Shown here one piece after another: positions 12,151 to 23,582 of a stretch of 64,000 bases of DNA (position 1 is its first letter; each line of letters opens with the position of its first letter). The position numbers were made by a program, and so were the translations under genes. Source of the DNA: Aplysia californica (Eukaryota > Mollusca > Gastropoda > Aplysiida > Aplysiidae); the NCBI RefSeq assembly GCF_000002075.1, contig NW_004797424.1:1117341-1181340 (forward strand), in the 5' to 3' direction. The notes beneath the pieces are model-generated. The model saw nothing but the letters and a program-made list of their open reading frames with translations. It had not been told where the DNA came from and ran no database searches.

Positions 12151-12841
12151 AACATGTACATTGGACAGAGGAACATCATCATCATCATTACATACAACGG
12201 GCTAGAGTTACCTTCATATAAATTTGTTTCAAACATTAAAAAAGAAAAATCTAAAGTCGCTCATTTTCTAATGAATCCGTGTCTAAATAGATCTATGTAG
12301 ATTTATATCAAATCATAGAAACTAAAAAATCTAAAGAACTAAGATGCCATCCATAGTCCGTCAAGAAATAACTATTTTTCAAGTCACGCACCATGTAAAA
12401 AAATAATGACGGTATCGGGTACATCCCTCAAAAAGTGTACCCCATACAGTCACCCCCCCTACGGGCGCCAATTGTTACAACAAAGAGCAGCGAATGGTTT
12501 GTGGCGGTAACTAGACACTTTATAAACTGAATAAAAATGCGAAACCAATCCTGCGGGTACGATAAAAGAACCAATAGCTTATTTCCCAAGACGCATTGCG
12601 CATCTGCAAGCCGTAATGGCTGAACGCGGTTCTTACCGTTTGAGATGAAATGGATTATTTCTGCTCACACAGGTGTCTGATTCTGCTCAAAATTGTTGAA
12701 CTTGAAAACAAAACAATGTTGAACGGAATTGTTCAGCAGATAGCATTCCAGGTTATCGCATAATTGTCTGGTTGCCCAATTTTAGGCCAAATGCGTGCCA
12801 ACTGACGGTCTGACGTACGTGACGGTATGCCGTACATAGGC

Positions 12842-14184
12842 TCTAGATCTAGATTCTAGCCTAGATTTTCTATCTCCGAATGTTCGGAAAAATGAAGTCG
12901 AACTCTATTTCTCCGAACGGTTTCCGATCTCGAGATTTTTGGGGTTATTTGCGAGATTTAGACGTCATCCTTTCATTCTGGGAGGACTGGGAAGAAACAT
13001 TTTTTGCATCAAATTCAATTTGTAGAGCTAGAGATTTTTAATCTGAATATTCAGATACTTCATTTGTGGTTGGGGCAACGTTCCCGGACTATACTTCATT
13101 TGAAAATACCTTCAAAAGGTACTGCGAGAAAACAAGACTACTCGACCTTGGTAGAGTAACCTATTTTGCATTTAGTCACCCAGCAAAAACTAACATCCTT
13201 CAGGAAAAAAAAATCCCTCCACGTTCCCCCCCCCCCCCCCCCAACCCGTTCACACCTTACACACAGACACATTGTCACTTGCACGTGCACACACTCACAC
13301 ACACACACGCGGGCCACTCCATTTGCTTATGATCAACAAATCTCGAGAGCGGAAACCACATATCACCCAACGGAGGTCAGTAATCTAAAAATGTTGGAAA
13401 TGAGATGGTTGGATCCTTTTCGCCCTTTGCATGGGTTCATGTGAATGAATGCACACTAAGGAGCCCTCCTGATATACTATCTGGAGATCCATTTTATTGT
13501 TACTTTGGCTTTAGATTGACTGGAGTCACTGTAATAACGTTATAATTGTTGTGAAGAATGAATGATCGACATCAGTCTCTTAAAAATCATATTCGCTCTC
13601 TACCTCAAAAAGAAATAGCTGAGTGGCTTGTTAAGCTTTGCTTTGAGTTTGTTTGTCTCAACTTGCTTGATGATTTTTAAAATGCCTTGGTCAGCTATTT
13701 TTTGGGTCTTTTTTTTTTGTTTGCACGTCCTAAAAAAACTTTGAAAAGCAACACGAAAACTTGGAGTAGACTGCTTTCAAATGTGATATTTTTAGAGTAC
13801 ACATAATTCTACATCCTTCTCATACTTCCTTTGAAAAGCTGGGTGAGATGAGGAACTATTCTTTAATACAAAGAGTTACCCTCAGCACCTACTGAGTAGA
13901 ACTAAGAGCCACTGTAATGTTGCAAATTCAGCGTTTAGACATTAGACGTGCTGACTTAATAAAAATTAAAAGGCTTGTATGTCAGATGGTTGTAGGCATC
14001 ATAAGTAATGAGTTCTATCTGAAGTGTACTTAAGCTTTGCTTTTGTTCAAATTGGAGATCTATATATGTTTTCCAAAAGGGGAAGGGGGGTGTGTGTGTG
14101 GTTGCTGTTTTGGTCTTCAAATTGACCGTTAAAAAGTCACAGCTTAAATTTTAATTTTTTTTCCCTCTTTTCTCATTCCACAAG
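12842..14184. other. Intergenic region upstream of GEMIN8
   Basis: Contains a 16-base C run (about 13228) next to a (CA)n tract (13286-13310). 14140-14184 is a T/C-rich stretch ending CCACAAG directly before the GEMIN8 ATG, which looks like a splice acceptor, so a 5' UTR exon probably lies somewhere upstream. No other coding motif is seen. Confidence 0.55.
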
Positions 14185-17100
14185 ATGGCTGAAAAAGGAC
14201 AGACGAGCTCTATGACCTCTGTCACTGAGGAAGACTCATCGGCCGACTCCGAGTCTGACACGACTGAGTCAAGCTACTCACTCGTCACATCCTCTGTGCT
14301 CAGCAGCTCCGACTACAACACTGATGATAAACTGACGCCAGGACTGGTCAGCATTTCTATTTCAAAAACGCCCACAAGAGATGCGTTGAAGCAAGGAAAG
14401 TCAAAGCTGGGAATAGGAAATGTCACCGAGGGTTATTTTGGTTGTAAACGGGAGAGTACAAAAGAGTGCAGTAATAAGGATTTAAAAACTATAAGTCAAG
14501 CAGCGGTCGAGCTGCCTGTCGCTCCTTTGTTTCCTTATGGCTCTAATCCTCTACCTCTGAGGAAGGCCAGTGCTGACAATTCTTACAAAAATTCTCAAAA
14601 GTTGTGGACGTATTGTGACCGCGAGAGATGTGTGGAAAATTTGGGTGTTGATGACCCAGAGAACAGACTGAGCACTGACTTCTCAGACACAAGTAGTATT
14701 TGCAAAGACCCAGATAAAACTTTGACGAATGATAATACTGTCCAGGATTCTGTTGATATAGACAGCAGTAATGGTGCTAGCAACTCAGAAAACAGCAGCA
14801 GAGGGTCTAAACAGAAATCAGACGAACGTCCTCATCTCCCTGATTTGTCATCGGCAACTTGGTACCAAGCCCAGTGCTTTGATCGCTACTGGAGCAACTA
14901 CCGATTTGTGATGGACTGGTATCAGCTCCATTTGAAGACTGTCCAGAAACTGTCCGGGTTTAAGATGGGAGTGGGTGCAGCTGCTAATGTTTCCCATCAG
15001 GGCAGGAGGCAACAGAGCAGCAATCGTGCCCGCAAGGCAAGACGATCCAGGAGGGCAAGGTAACAGGGTTTGGTTGAAAATCCTCCTACTTCTTAAGCAT
15101 AAAATTGATGATTTGATGGTTATGTATTCAAAGTGACTATACATCGGTTCCTTTTGAGGTAGTGCTTAGACGTTGCACTGCTTATATATCAAATCCATTA
15201 CCGGTACAAGTAATTTGAATGTCTAAATTTTCTTTAGAGGACTCAGTTCTGTCTTATTTTGTTAGTTTACTCAAGCTCAGCCTGCCCTGTTAAAAATGTT
15301 GTGCTGATTTCCATTTCATCATATATTTTTTTGATTTAAGTTAAAGGAAGATTGACTACTGGCTGGCTTCTTTTAAGAGGTATAGTAGGCAGCTATGAAA
15401 ATGGGTCCAAAACTTTCAATTGAGTGAAAATTTTTAAACTCTATTTAAAATTGAGCCCGGTACTTTTAAAGTGGCTTCTTTTGTCTCAACATCACCTAGT
15501 GATCTGCATTTTGCTAAAATTATCTTTTGGATTGAGTCAGGAGGGTGACAACAGGTAACATGTTTAAACTGTTTTGAAAATCAGGTTTTTAAAATGAAGT
15601 TCCTGAAAAAATTCAGGCTGTTCTTGGCTTTTTGCTTCGTGAATCCTGGTGTTTTGAACATGATTTCAATTTGTCTTCAAATAAGTATATACATGTTACA
15701 TTTAGATTCTAATATGATTTAACCATTTGATAAAGATGTGTCCATGAAAGCTACAGAAGGGAAGACAAGTGCATGATCTAGGGTTCTCGTTTCTTCCTCG
15801 CTACTTGTGTGAAATCAGAAACCCATGTGCATCTCTGTTGATTTCTCCAGTAGAGTATTATATTGTTTTTCCAGTTAAGTTTGTAACCTAAGAAGCTGGC
15901 TTGCTAAAATTCATTTCCCTTTTTCAAAGCTCTCTCCCCTCCTATAATTCATTGAAGGAAAGGCTTAAGATTATAATTTATATTGTAGTTAAAATTAAAC
16001 TCAGACTTATATACTTCAGGAATCGTCGGCTGGCTAAGGAACGACAGAGGGTTGGGAGTGCCGACAATGTAGCATCACATGGGGACAACAGCCGCACGGA
16101 GACAGCTGTTTCTGGATCATCGCGGCCCAGTGATGAAGAAATGAAGATGGAGATCACAGATGAAATGGTCGAGTTCTTCACAACATCCTACAAGCACAAG
16201 ATGGAAAGAGGTTTGTTGTTGAACTTCGTAGTAACATTGGTTTTATGATCTATGGGAAAAAACTGTCAGGCCCAGATAACACAAACACGAAAACTCACAA
16301 TCATGGATAGTTCGAACAATTTGCAGTACTATGATTGATATCTCTTTAATTTTTCAGTACAGTCGAACCTGTGTAAGACGGCCACCCATTGTCATGGAGA
16401 AAAGTGGCTGTATAAGACAGGTGGCCGTCTTAGGCAGGACTGATCAAGATGAAGAAAACAAACCATTCCCTTCTGAGGTCCCAAACGAAAGTAGCCCCAT
16501 TGTTGTTGTTTTTTTTGTTGTTGTTGGTGTTGTTGGTNNNNNNNNNNNNNNNNNNNNNNNNNNNNNNNNNNNNNNNNNNNNNNNNNNNNNNNNNNNNNNN
16601 NNNNNNNNNNNNNNNNNNNNNNNNNNNNNNNNNNNNNNNNNNNNNNNNNNNNNNNNNNNNNNNNNNNNNNNNNNNNNNNNNNNNNNNNNNNNNNNNNNNN
16701 NNNNNNNNNNNNNNNNNNNNNNNNNNNNNNNNNNNNNNNNNNNNNNNNNNNNNNNNNNNNNNNNNNNNNNNNNNNNNNNNNNNNNNNNNNNNNNNNNNNN
16801 NNNNNNNNNNNNNNNNNNNNNNNNNNNNNNNNNNNNNNNNNNNNNNNNNNNNNNNNNNNNNNNNNNNNNNNNNNNNNNNNNNNNNNNNNNNNNNNNNNNN
16901 NNNNNNNNNNNNNNNNNNNNNNNNNNNNNNNNNNNNNNNNNNNNNNNNNNNNNNNNNNNNNNNNNNNNNNNNNNNNNNNNNNNNNNNNNNNNNNNNNNNN
17001 NNNNNNNNNNNNNNNNNNNNNNNNNNNNNNNNNNNNNNNNNNNNNNNNNNNNNNNNNNNNNNNNNNNNNNNNNNNNNNNNNNNNNNNNNNNNNNNNNNNN

Positions 17101-19460
17101 NNNNNNNNNNNNNNNNNNNNNNNNNNNNNNNNNNNNNNNNNNNNNNNNNNNNNNNNNNNNNNNNNNNNNNNNNNNNNNNNNNNNNNNNNNNNNNNNNNNN
17201 NNNNNNNNNNNNNNNNNNNNNNNNNNNNNNNNNNNNNNNNNNNNNNNNNNNNNNNNNNNNNNNNNNNNNNNNNNNNNNNNNNNNNNNNNNNNNNNNNNNN
17301 NNNNNNNNNNNACACAGTTAAATTTTATAGAAAAAACGCAAGGGGGGAAATGGAAAGTGGCCGTTTGTACAGGTGGCCGTCAGGGCAGGTTCGACTGTAT
17401 TTGGATTACCCGAAATATGGCTTTTTCGAACTAAAAAAATGACGCGTTTGAGTTATCCGTGGCTGACTGTAAATAGCACTGTCAGTATGGTGAAACATGC
17501 TGAAATAAACTGTCAGACAACAAACAGCACATTACAGCTTTGTTTTTCCTGTCTTACTGACTTGAGCCTTAGATTTGCTATTTTGCGATGCACAATGATG
17601 GCTCAGTGCAATGCATTATTTAATTTAAACAAATTTTTTTTTTTTCTTTCCACAATGCTTTAGAATTATGACAACTGCTGATTCAGACCTAGAACTTGTG
17701 TCAAATAATGAAACTGAAGCAGAAGGCGTGTCTTATGTTGTCCCGACATCTAAATTACACAGTTTTCTTTTTGTGAATTTTTAGGCATATTGGCTTTTTT
17801 TTTGTTTGTCTGTGATGATGTGATGAGGCGTTATTCTTTTTCTTCATTTTGGACTTTTCTTCTTTTTTCCAATGTCTCAAAACCATTTCCAGCATTGTAT
17901 TCCAATATGATGGTATGTCAAAAGTACTGTTATGAAATGTTTATTTTTGCCAAGTCTCATGGCTTTTTTTTTAGAGTAGGCCTAATTTAAACTAATTACT
18001 ACTTGTAAGTTGATTTTTTCCCCAAAACGTGATAAATCCTTATAATCCTAAAGCACTTATTACAACACTCACAGAATTAAAATCTTGGGGTTTTTTGGGG
18101 GTTTTTTTTTTGGGGGGGGGGTGAGAAATACATGGTATGGCTTGTGATTATACTATGATTATGATGAAGACTTCAAGAATGTTGAAAAAAACCAACAATC
18201 TATTTAATTTGTGCATATATTCTTTCTTTCTTATTTCCTTTGCATCTGAATGAAATTCCTTTGTTTCTTTTCTGAGCTGATTACATTTTTGAAATTGAAA
18301 TGTATTAACTTTTAGTAATGCTCAACACAGTCATTTTTCTTTGTTTTTTAATAAGGTTCTTTTGTTTCTTTAATTTCAGATACAAAAAAGAAAATGGAGG
18401 GAAAGAGCGAAGAAGAGGACGCACACGTAAACATAGATCAAGGTAAGATATCAAATAAGCTCGTTATTAAAGAAAGTTGGGCTTTAGGGAACTTGATAGT
18501 GACTAATTATTTAAGTGTCGCTAGATTTCAGTGGTGGGGACGGTCGTGTTTTAAAAAAGCACACTACCATGGGTTTTTATGCATATATATTATGTCTGGT
18601 TTTTGTTTGAGAGAGGCTTTCATCTTAAACTCTTCCCTTACACGCTTGCTGTTCTTTGACATGTAAAATGCCAAAACGAGCATAACATGCCCTCAGGGTC
18701 TGGAGCTTCATGTTGATATCTAGGTCCTGGATATCTCAAGTTGTATTGTGTTAAATATCTCAGAAATTAGTTTATCAATCCTGTGAACTCGAAATAGGAA
18801 GTGAGTAGGGCAGGGTACTGTAGCATGAGAGGCAGTGACTTTATCCCTAGGCTTTTGAGTTCATGCATGTGACATGAACTTTGACTCTTTCTCTAGGAGG
18901 GGGGTAAACCCACCATGCCGATGCCTTCTTTTGGTGAAAAATTTAAAATCCAAACATATTTACATAGCTAAATTAGTCACTTAATCCAAACAAGTGAACC
19001 TATTTCTTCTTCCACTGAATGAAATCCCGGTAAATGGGACCTGTTTTTGGCAGTTGCCGAAAAGTAATTTGATGTCAAAGTTGACAAAAAGGAATGTGAC
19101 CGAGCCACTGTCTGCTTTGAGTGGCTTGCTGGAGGTAAGTTTTTTTCTTCTTATTTAGCAACCTAAAAAAAGTGTTTTTTATTTCATCACATGCTATTCT
19201 TTTATTACTGATTAGGTTCAAAGCTCAACCTTTGCCTTATCTACCCCTCAGTTGTCTCCGGCCAGCAAGCCCCCAGCACCAGTGCCCCTGCAGAGCAGCC
19301 TGGCCTGAGACGAACGGCTGAGCTCAAGTACCTGTACGGAACAGATGCACCCATGATTCATGGCATGGAGACGGCCTTGCAGTTGACTTTTGACCGCGTC
19401 TCAGACAAGTGCCAGCCCAAATTGTGGCCAAACATGCCATTGAAAATTAATTTTGCGTAA
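14185..19460 (+). CDS. GEMIN8: Gem-associated protein 8 (SMN complex subunit)
   Basis: Gemin8 links SMN to the Gemin6-Gemin7 pair in the SMN complex, which loads Sm proteins on snRNAs. Coding exons 14185-15059, 16020-16210, 18380-18442 and 19252-19460 join in frame through GT-AG introns (phases 2, 1, 1), giving 445 codons before TAA. The family signature is clear. Residues ~226-260 carry TWYQAQCFDRYWSNYRFVMD (cf. human PWY..PVYARYWQHYHQAM). Exon 2 has EITDEMVEFFTTSYKHKMER. The last exon has RRTAELKYLYG, MIHGMETALQLTFD and the terminal KLWPNMPLKI. Human Gemin8 is about 240 aa; the extra length is a ~220-residue Ser/Asp/Glu-rich N-terminus, low-complexity at first. The start is the first ATG after an apparent splice acceptor; a coding exon further upstream is possible but not needed. 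The second intron carries nested miniature elements and a gap. Confidence 0.92.
16360..17397 (+). mobile_element. Family A, Tc1/mariner-pogo-type non-autonomous element
   Basis: Flanked by TA (16358-16359 and 17398-17399), with ends CAGTCGAACCTGTGTAAGAC and, reverse-complemented, CAGTCGAACCTGCCCTGACG. Internal repeats of ACGGCCACCTGT and its complement. A 774-base gap covers most of the interior. It is inserted in a family-B element. The same family is complete at 58609-59433. Confidence 0.85.
16538..17311. other. Assembly gap (774 N)
   Basis: Run of N inside a family-A element, in a T/G-rich stretch. Frames drawn across it are not real. Confidence 0.99.
19054..19134 (+). other. Possible optional exon of GEMIN8
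   Basis: An 81-base stretch bounded by TTTTTGGCAG and GGTAAGT splice-like sites. Using the first AG puts a TAA in the required phase. Starting at the weaker AG before 19081 gives an open 18-codon insert in phase (VDKKECDRATVCFEWLAG). The flanking exons join well without it, so it is either a rarely used exon or chance. Confidence 0.25.
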
Positions 19461-20710
19461 AAATGCTTTTCATCGCCTTTTCCTGGCCTTTGAACTTACA
19501 ATTCTCTAGCCTGTTGTTAATACTGATGACCTGAAAAAAAAAAAGAAAGCAGATTGAACTACAAATCATCTGCTTTTGATCTTTTTCACGTATAATATTA
19601 ACGTGTAAATGTGATTTCTATTCCTACATCTTTGCTGTCAAACAATAAATGTCCTAGAGTCCTAGTTAAAGAGCACTGAAAACTTTGTGAAGCAATCTAG
19701 TTAGGTTTGATGTTCAAGCGGTTGGGTCGAAGGTTTGTAAATACGTTTACAGCACAAGTGAATGATATAATGTTAATGATGTGATTCAATCACTTTTTGA
19801 TGAACGTCTAGAACTTAAAAATCATGAAATTTTTGGTTCAGATGTTCTTTACCTTAAGTTTAAAAATCAGACTTTATTAATAAACCTCTCATGACCATAA
19901 GAATGATATTTTAGTGATAACATAAGAAAGACTAAATGCTGTGTCTACTGCCTGTGTGTCTGAGATGGGCATTTTCGAGAATTTTTTTTTTAGGGGGGGG
20001 GGGGTTTCCATTTTTTGCTGGAAAGATCTTTACAGCATTTGTATGTGTAGCTGACTGTACTGTCCTTGTTGACCCCATGATGTGTGTGTAGCTTTTCACC
20101 GTAAAAAAAAAAATTAAATTGCAGTGGAAAGTAGTCCACAATGATTTGAAAAATCAGGATTTGTATTTTTAGGCATAGTCCCATCCTTTCTGTTTTACAT
20201 GAAATGTATGCAGCATAAAGGAACCGTGGAAAGGTGAGAAGTGCTTACCCAAAAGAGAAGTTAATATTCAGATTGACTCAGGGAATGTAGTTAAGACTTC
20301 CAAATCCAATCAAAGGCTCTTGATTGCATCTTGTGTTTGTACCTAGAGGGTCTTGATGACCTTATTGGTGTTCTTTTTTCTTTACTTGTGTCTAGTTGAT
20401 TGTGTAATGAAAATTTTTCATGCTAATACCAGTTTATGATTGGCTGCATTATTACAATGTACTGGTTTTGTTTGTGGTCTTGCTGGTTTCTGATCGGTTG
20501 TATGTTGTAAAATCAGTTTATCCGCATAGACCTGATGTTTGTAACAAATGGGAGACATGGATATTTATTGTTCTGAACAACAGCAAACAGCTGTGTGGTG
20601 CTTCCAATTTCCCTGACCCCTTTATCAGTTGTTTGTCAGTATTGTCATTAATAAAGAATGTCAACTGCTCAAAGTCAAAGGATCTGCTGTGTGATTTGTG
20701 TTTGAAAGAT
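19461..20710. other. Intergenic downstream of GEMIN8, with poly(A) signal
   Basis: AATAAA at 19644-19649, about 185 bases past the stop, is the probable GEMIN8 polyadenylation signal. A poly-G run lies at about 19995. No coding motif is seen in the rest. Confidence 0.6.
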
Positions 20711-21168
20711 GTGAGGCAGCATGGTGAAATCAGGCGCATGTCAAAATACAGAAATTGGTGAAGGAGACATTTTTCCGAGAGTTTGGAAATTTTTATCAAA
20801 TTTTTATTTTTGGGCTCAACCTCTTTACTTTTACGTTCATATAAAAACACATTTCAAAATTTCAATGCAATTTTTCTCAAAAGCGCTGATTAAAGGCACA
20901 AAAATATGGACATTTTCAGTTTTCAAGAACTCAAGCTATTGGAGTTACCAAATTTCGGTGGCCATTTTCTCACTAATTTAATTTCATTTAAACTGGGAAA
21001 CCATGTGACCCCAACCTTCTTCAATAGCAAAAATTTTGACTTCTATGCAAGATAGATGGGTACTTTTTTTCGTCAAAAGCAAAGCAAATGAGCAAGCTGT
21101 AAAAAGATACTAATAACTCCACATGCCCCAAAATTGACGAGCGCCTGATTCCACCGTGTCATGACACA
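20711..21168. mobile_element. TIR miniature element, family C
   Basis: Left end GTGAGGCAGCATGGTGAAATCAGGCG..., right end reverse-complemented GTGTCATGACACGGTGGAAT then CAGGCGCTCGTCAA. Subterminal TCAGGCGC..GTCAAAAT is shared by both ends. A second copy with the same interior text (CAACCT.TTT, AAGCTATTGG-like block) is at 57883-58323, and a lone left end lies at 27384. It is non-coding. Confidence 0.75.
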
Positions 21169-22578
21169 ATGTCTTTTTCTTGGAGATTTTATCTAGTAAA
21201 ACAAATAAGAGCAATGAAGGAAAAAAGGGCTCTCATGGTGTACTCACCTCTCATTCAATAGGTCCCCGGTCTTTAGTTTAGTATGGGGTTTTACGGCCCC
21301 CGCAACTGCATAAGATCATATGAGCGCGTGAAACACAAGTTGGTTACATTCGCAACAGTTCACTGCACTGCTGGTCAACTACCTGACTTTAAAATGTTAA
21401 AATATTAAAATTCGTTGTTAATATATTTTCAATATAAAACAACTTTTTTAAATAACTTAAAAATTTTTAACAATTTTGTTTCATTTTATAATTTCCCATT
21501 AAAGGCCAATAGCCTTCATAAAATCCAAAATTCTGTTGGGAACTACGACGGAAAACAGATCTTGCAATTTTTTGCATCTAAGATATTTCCTTCGGGTCTC
21601 TCTGAAGTTTAGACATTCGGTCAAAATGTGTCTAATGGTAAAATTTGTGTCACATCCGACTCAGAACGGCTTCTCATCTCCCTGAAGGAGGTATTTATGT
21701 GTCAGGGCCTTTGTGTCCAATGCGCAATCGAGTAAAAATGACTTCATCTCTTCTGAAGAGGCCTGAAGGATTTCGTGGTCCCAGTTTGGGTTTAAAGTTG
21801 TGAAGTTTATTTATTTATTTGTTTTTTCCAGTGTGTCGCCCACAGACTGGAGGTGGTCCCCGGTCTGAAACCTGACAGTTGACAGCAACAGAAAATTTTC
21901 TTCTCTAAAATTCTCTCCTTCCACCTCCTTTCCTTCTCTTTAACCATTTTCTTACGTCTGTGTCTCCAATTTCTGGACCCCAACCCCCTTTTGCCTCCTC
22001 CTCTGGGCTCCTGACTTTTTCTGAAGCCTTTCTACAGCCTCTCCTGGGCTCCTTATTACTGCTATCTTTTAGCCACACCTCTGATCTTAGGATAGGTAAG
22101 ATCTAACACCTAGCCTTCTCGGATACGGGCGAAAAATCTCGGAGGTCCCATGTGCAAGTTGCACTTGTTTATTTAAGGTCCCTTGGCTGTCCAATTTCCC
22201 AAATTAATAAGAGTAGGCTTCGGCCGCCACCTGGGCAAAATTCAAAGTTAATTCCTACCAAACTAAAATTGTTTTGTGTCCCTTACACTCAAATGACCTT
22301 TTGCAGTTGAAAGCACCCTAAAACACTTACCAAAATAAACAAAACAAGAGAACACTCTAGAGGTCACATACCCCAGTGATATCACCACAGACGCACACCA
22401 ATGCACAAGTTCATGTGCATTATTCCACAGCATGAGTTGCACTCCTTGCGGTTGTGAAACGGGACTATTATTATTACTATTTTTACTAATTCATCTAGTT
22501 CGCACAAAGCAAAATGCGGAAATCTTTTCATTATGTATGATGAATTTCGCTGTGTAATTCATTTTTAACAAAGAAATA
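21169..22578. other. Intergenic, with SINE-like pieces
   Basis: About 21275-21330 (GGTTTTACGGCCCCCGCAAC then TGCATAAGATCATATGAGCG) and, in reverse orientation, about 22275-22345 (TCAAATGACCTTTTGCAGTT then GAAAGCACCCTAAAACACTT) match the dispersed repeat seen at 22795 and 56865. The sequence between has short CT-rich stretches and no gene. Confidence 0.5.
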
Positions 22579-22759
22579 CAGCCGGGCAGAGATAACTCAA
22601 ACAAGTAGGGGATTGACGTATTAAAAATTACTGTGTTTGACACATCCTTTTTTTGGGTAAACCGATAGCAAAAAAATAAAGAGATATCAGTCAGGGAATG
22701 GCAGAGTGTGAAAAGTACCCATAACTTTGATCTGTATTCAAGTTATCTGAGCCTGACTG
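22579..22759. mobile_element. TA-flanked MITE (family B)
   Basis: 181 bp, flanked by TA at 22577-22578 and 22760-22761. Ends are CAGCCGGGCAGAGATAACTC and, reverse-complemented, CAGTCAGGCTCAGATAACTT. It matches the ends of 16263-17469. Confidence 0.8.
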
Positions 22760-22789
22760 TACAAAGAAATTCATCTGTTTACTGTTTGT

Positions 22790-22960
22790 TTGTTTTAGTA
22801 AGGTTTTACTGCGCTCGCAACTGCGTAAGGTCATATGAGCGCCAAGGGGTGGATGTCAACAGAGAAATCCAAACCAGGAATCAGGCTTACCCTGCTCACC
22901 TCTCTAGCCTCAACAGCACAAAGTCTGCTTCGACTATAAAGGCACCCGCGATATAGTTAA
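22790..22960 (+). repeat. SINE-like dispersed repeat copy
   Basis: TTAGTAAGGTTTTACTGCGC, TCGCAACTGCGTAAGGTCAT and ATGAGCGCCAA in order, the fullest copy of the block also seen at 56865-56950. An RNA polymerase III origin is not shown. Confidence 0.5.
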
Positions 22961-23582
22961 CTTTAAGAGAGCGACAAACTTACAAAAGAAGTAGAGGAAA
23001 AAAAACCAACACGATAGTAAAAATGAGGAAAGAAAAACGCATCAGTAAGACAAAATCAAAAGTTAAAATCTAATTGCTAGGTGCCCGTTTGCTATATACG
23101 TGAGCAAGATACACATAATATGTGTCTGTTCTTTATGTGTGCATGTTTCATAAGGCATAAGGTGCCTGTTCACTATGTGCATGTTTTGTGAGGTGCTTGT
23201 TTGCTATGTGCGTTTTCCGTAGATACCTGTTTGCTCTGCGCATAGAAGGATGTATTTCCCCTGATATACTTGGGTACATAATTATGAGAGTGAGAGGTTA
23301 TTTGGGTATAAAAATGATAAAGACATAAAACCACAAACAAAAAAAGTTTCTCAAGTTCTTTTGATGACACAGCAACATCACTCAACAAAAAAACCCAGTC
23401 AAATGCGATAAACTTTTAATGCCACAACACAACAGCCATTTTTCTACAGGCAACACACATATTCGTAAGTGTTAATAGAAAGGCACCAAGGTCTGGCATT
23501 CTGTGAACCTGAACTTGAAAAGTAAAAATCACAGTCAACTTGATAAATTTATTTAAGCATTTAAGACCTAGAAGAAGAACAA

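Larger units (their letters stand above)
10622..12841. mobile_element. Unclassified TIR element with CATACCGTCAC iterations
   Basis: Left end CCCCTGCACGGCATACCGTCAC (20 of its bases pair with the right end) and right end, reverse-complemented, CCTATGTACGGCATACCGTC. Further CATACCGTCAC-type copies lie just inside (about 10812, 10859, 12404 reverse, 12445). Flanks share the 17-mer CTAGATCTAGATTCTAG on both sides, either a target duplication or pre-existing AGATCT repeats. The interior contains a 3-copy minisatellite (11029-11240), a CT-rich tract, and a minus-strand open region of unknown origin. No known transposase motif is visible, so the superfamily is open. Confidence 0.6.
16263..17469. 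mobile_element. TA-flanked MITE (family B) interrupted by family A
   Basis: Left end CTGTCAGGCCCAGATAACAC (16263) pairs with the right end, which reverse-complemented reads CAGTCAGCCACGGATAACTC (from 17469, followed by TA). A family-A element (16360-17397) lies inside it. It sits in GEMIN8 intron 2. A second family-B copy is at 22579-22759. Confidence 0.75.

Noticed and set aside
12460-12500. GGCGCCAATTGTTACAAC as a primer-binding site or LTR edge
   Set aside because: No paired long repeat, no polypurine tract and no retroelement coding sequence nearby.
16331-17434. Frames of about 300-370 residues across the gap
   Set aside because: Almost entirely unknown residues from N; the flanks are a family-A element.
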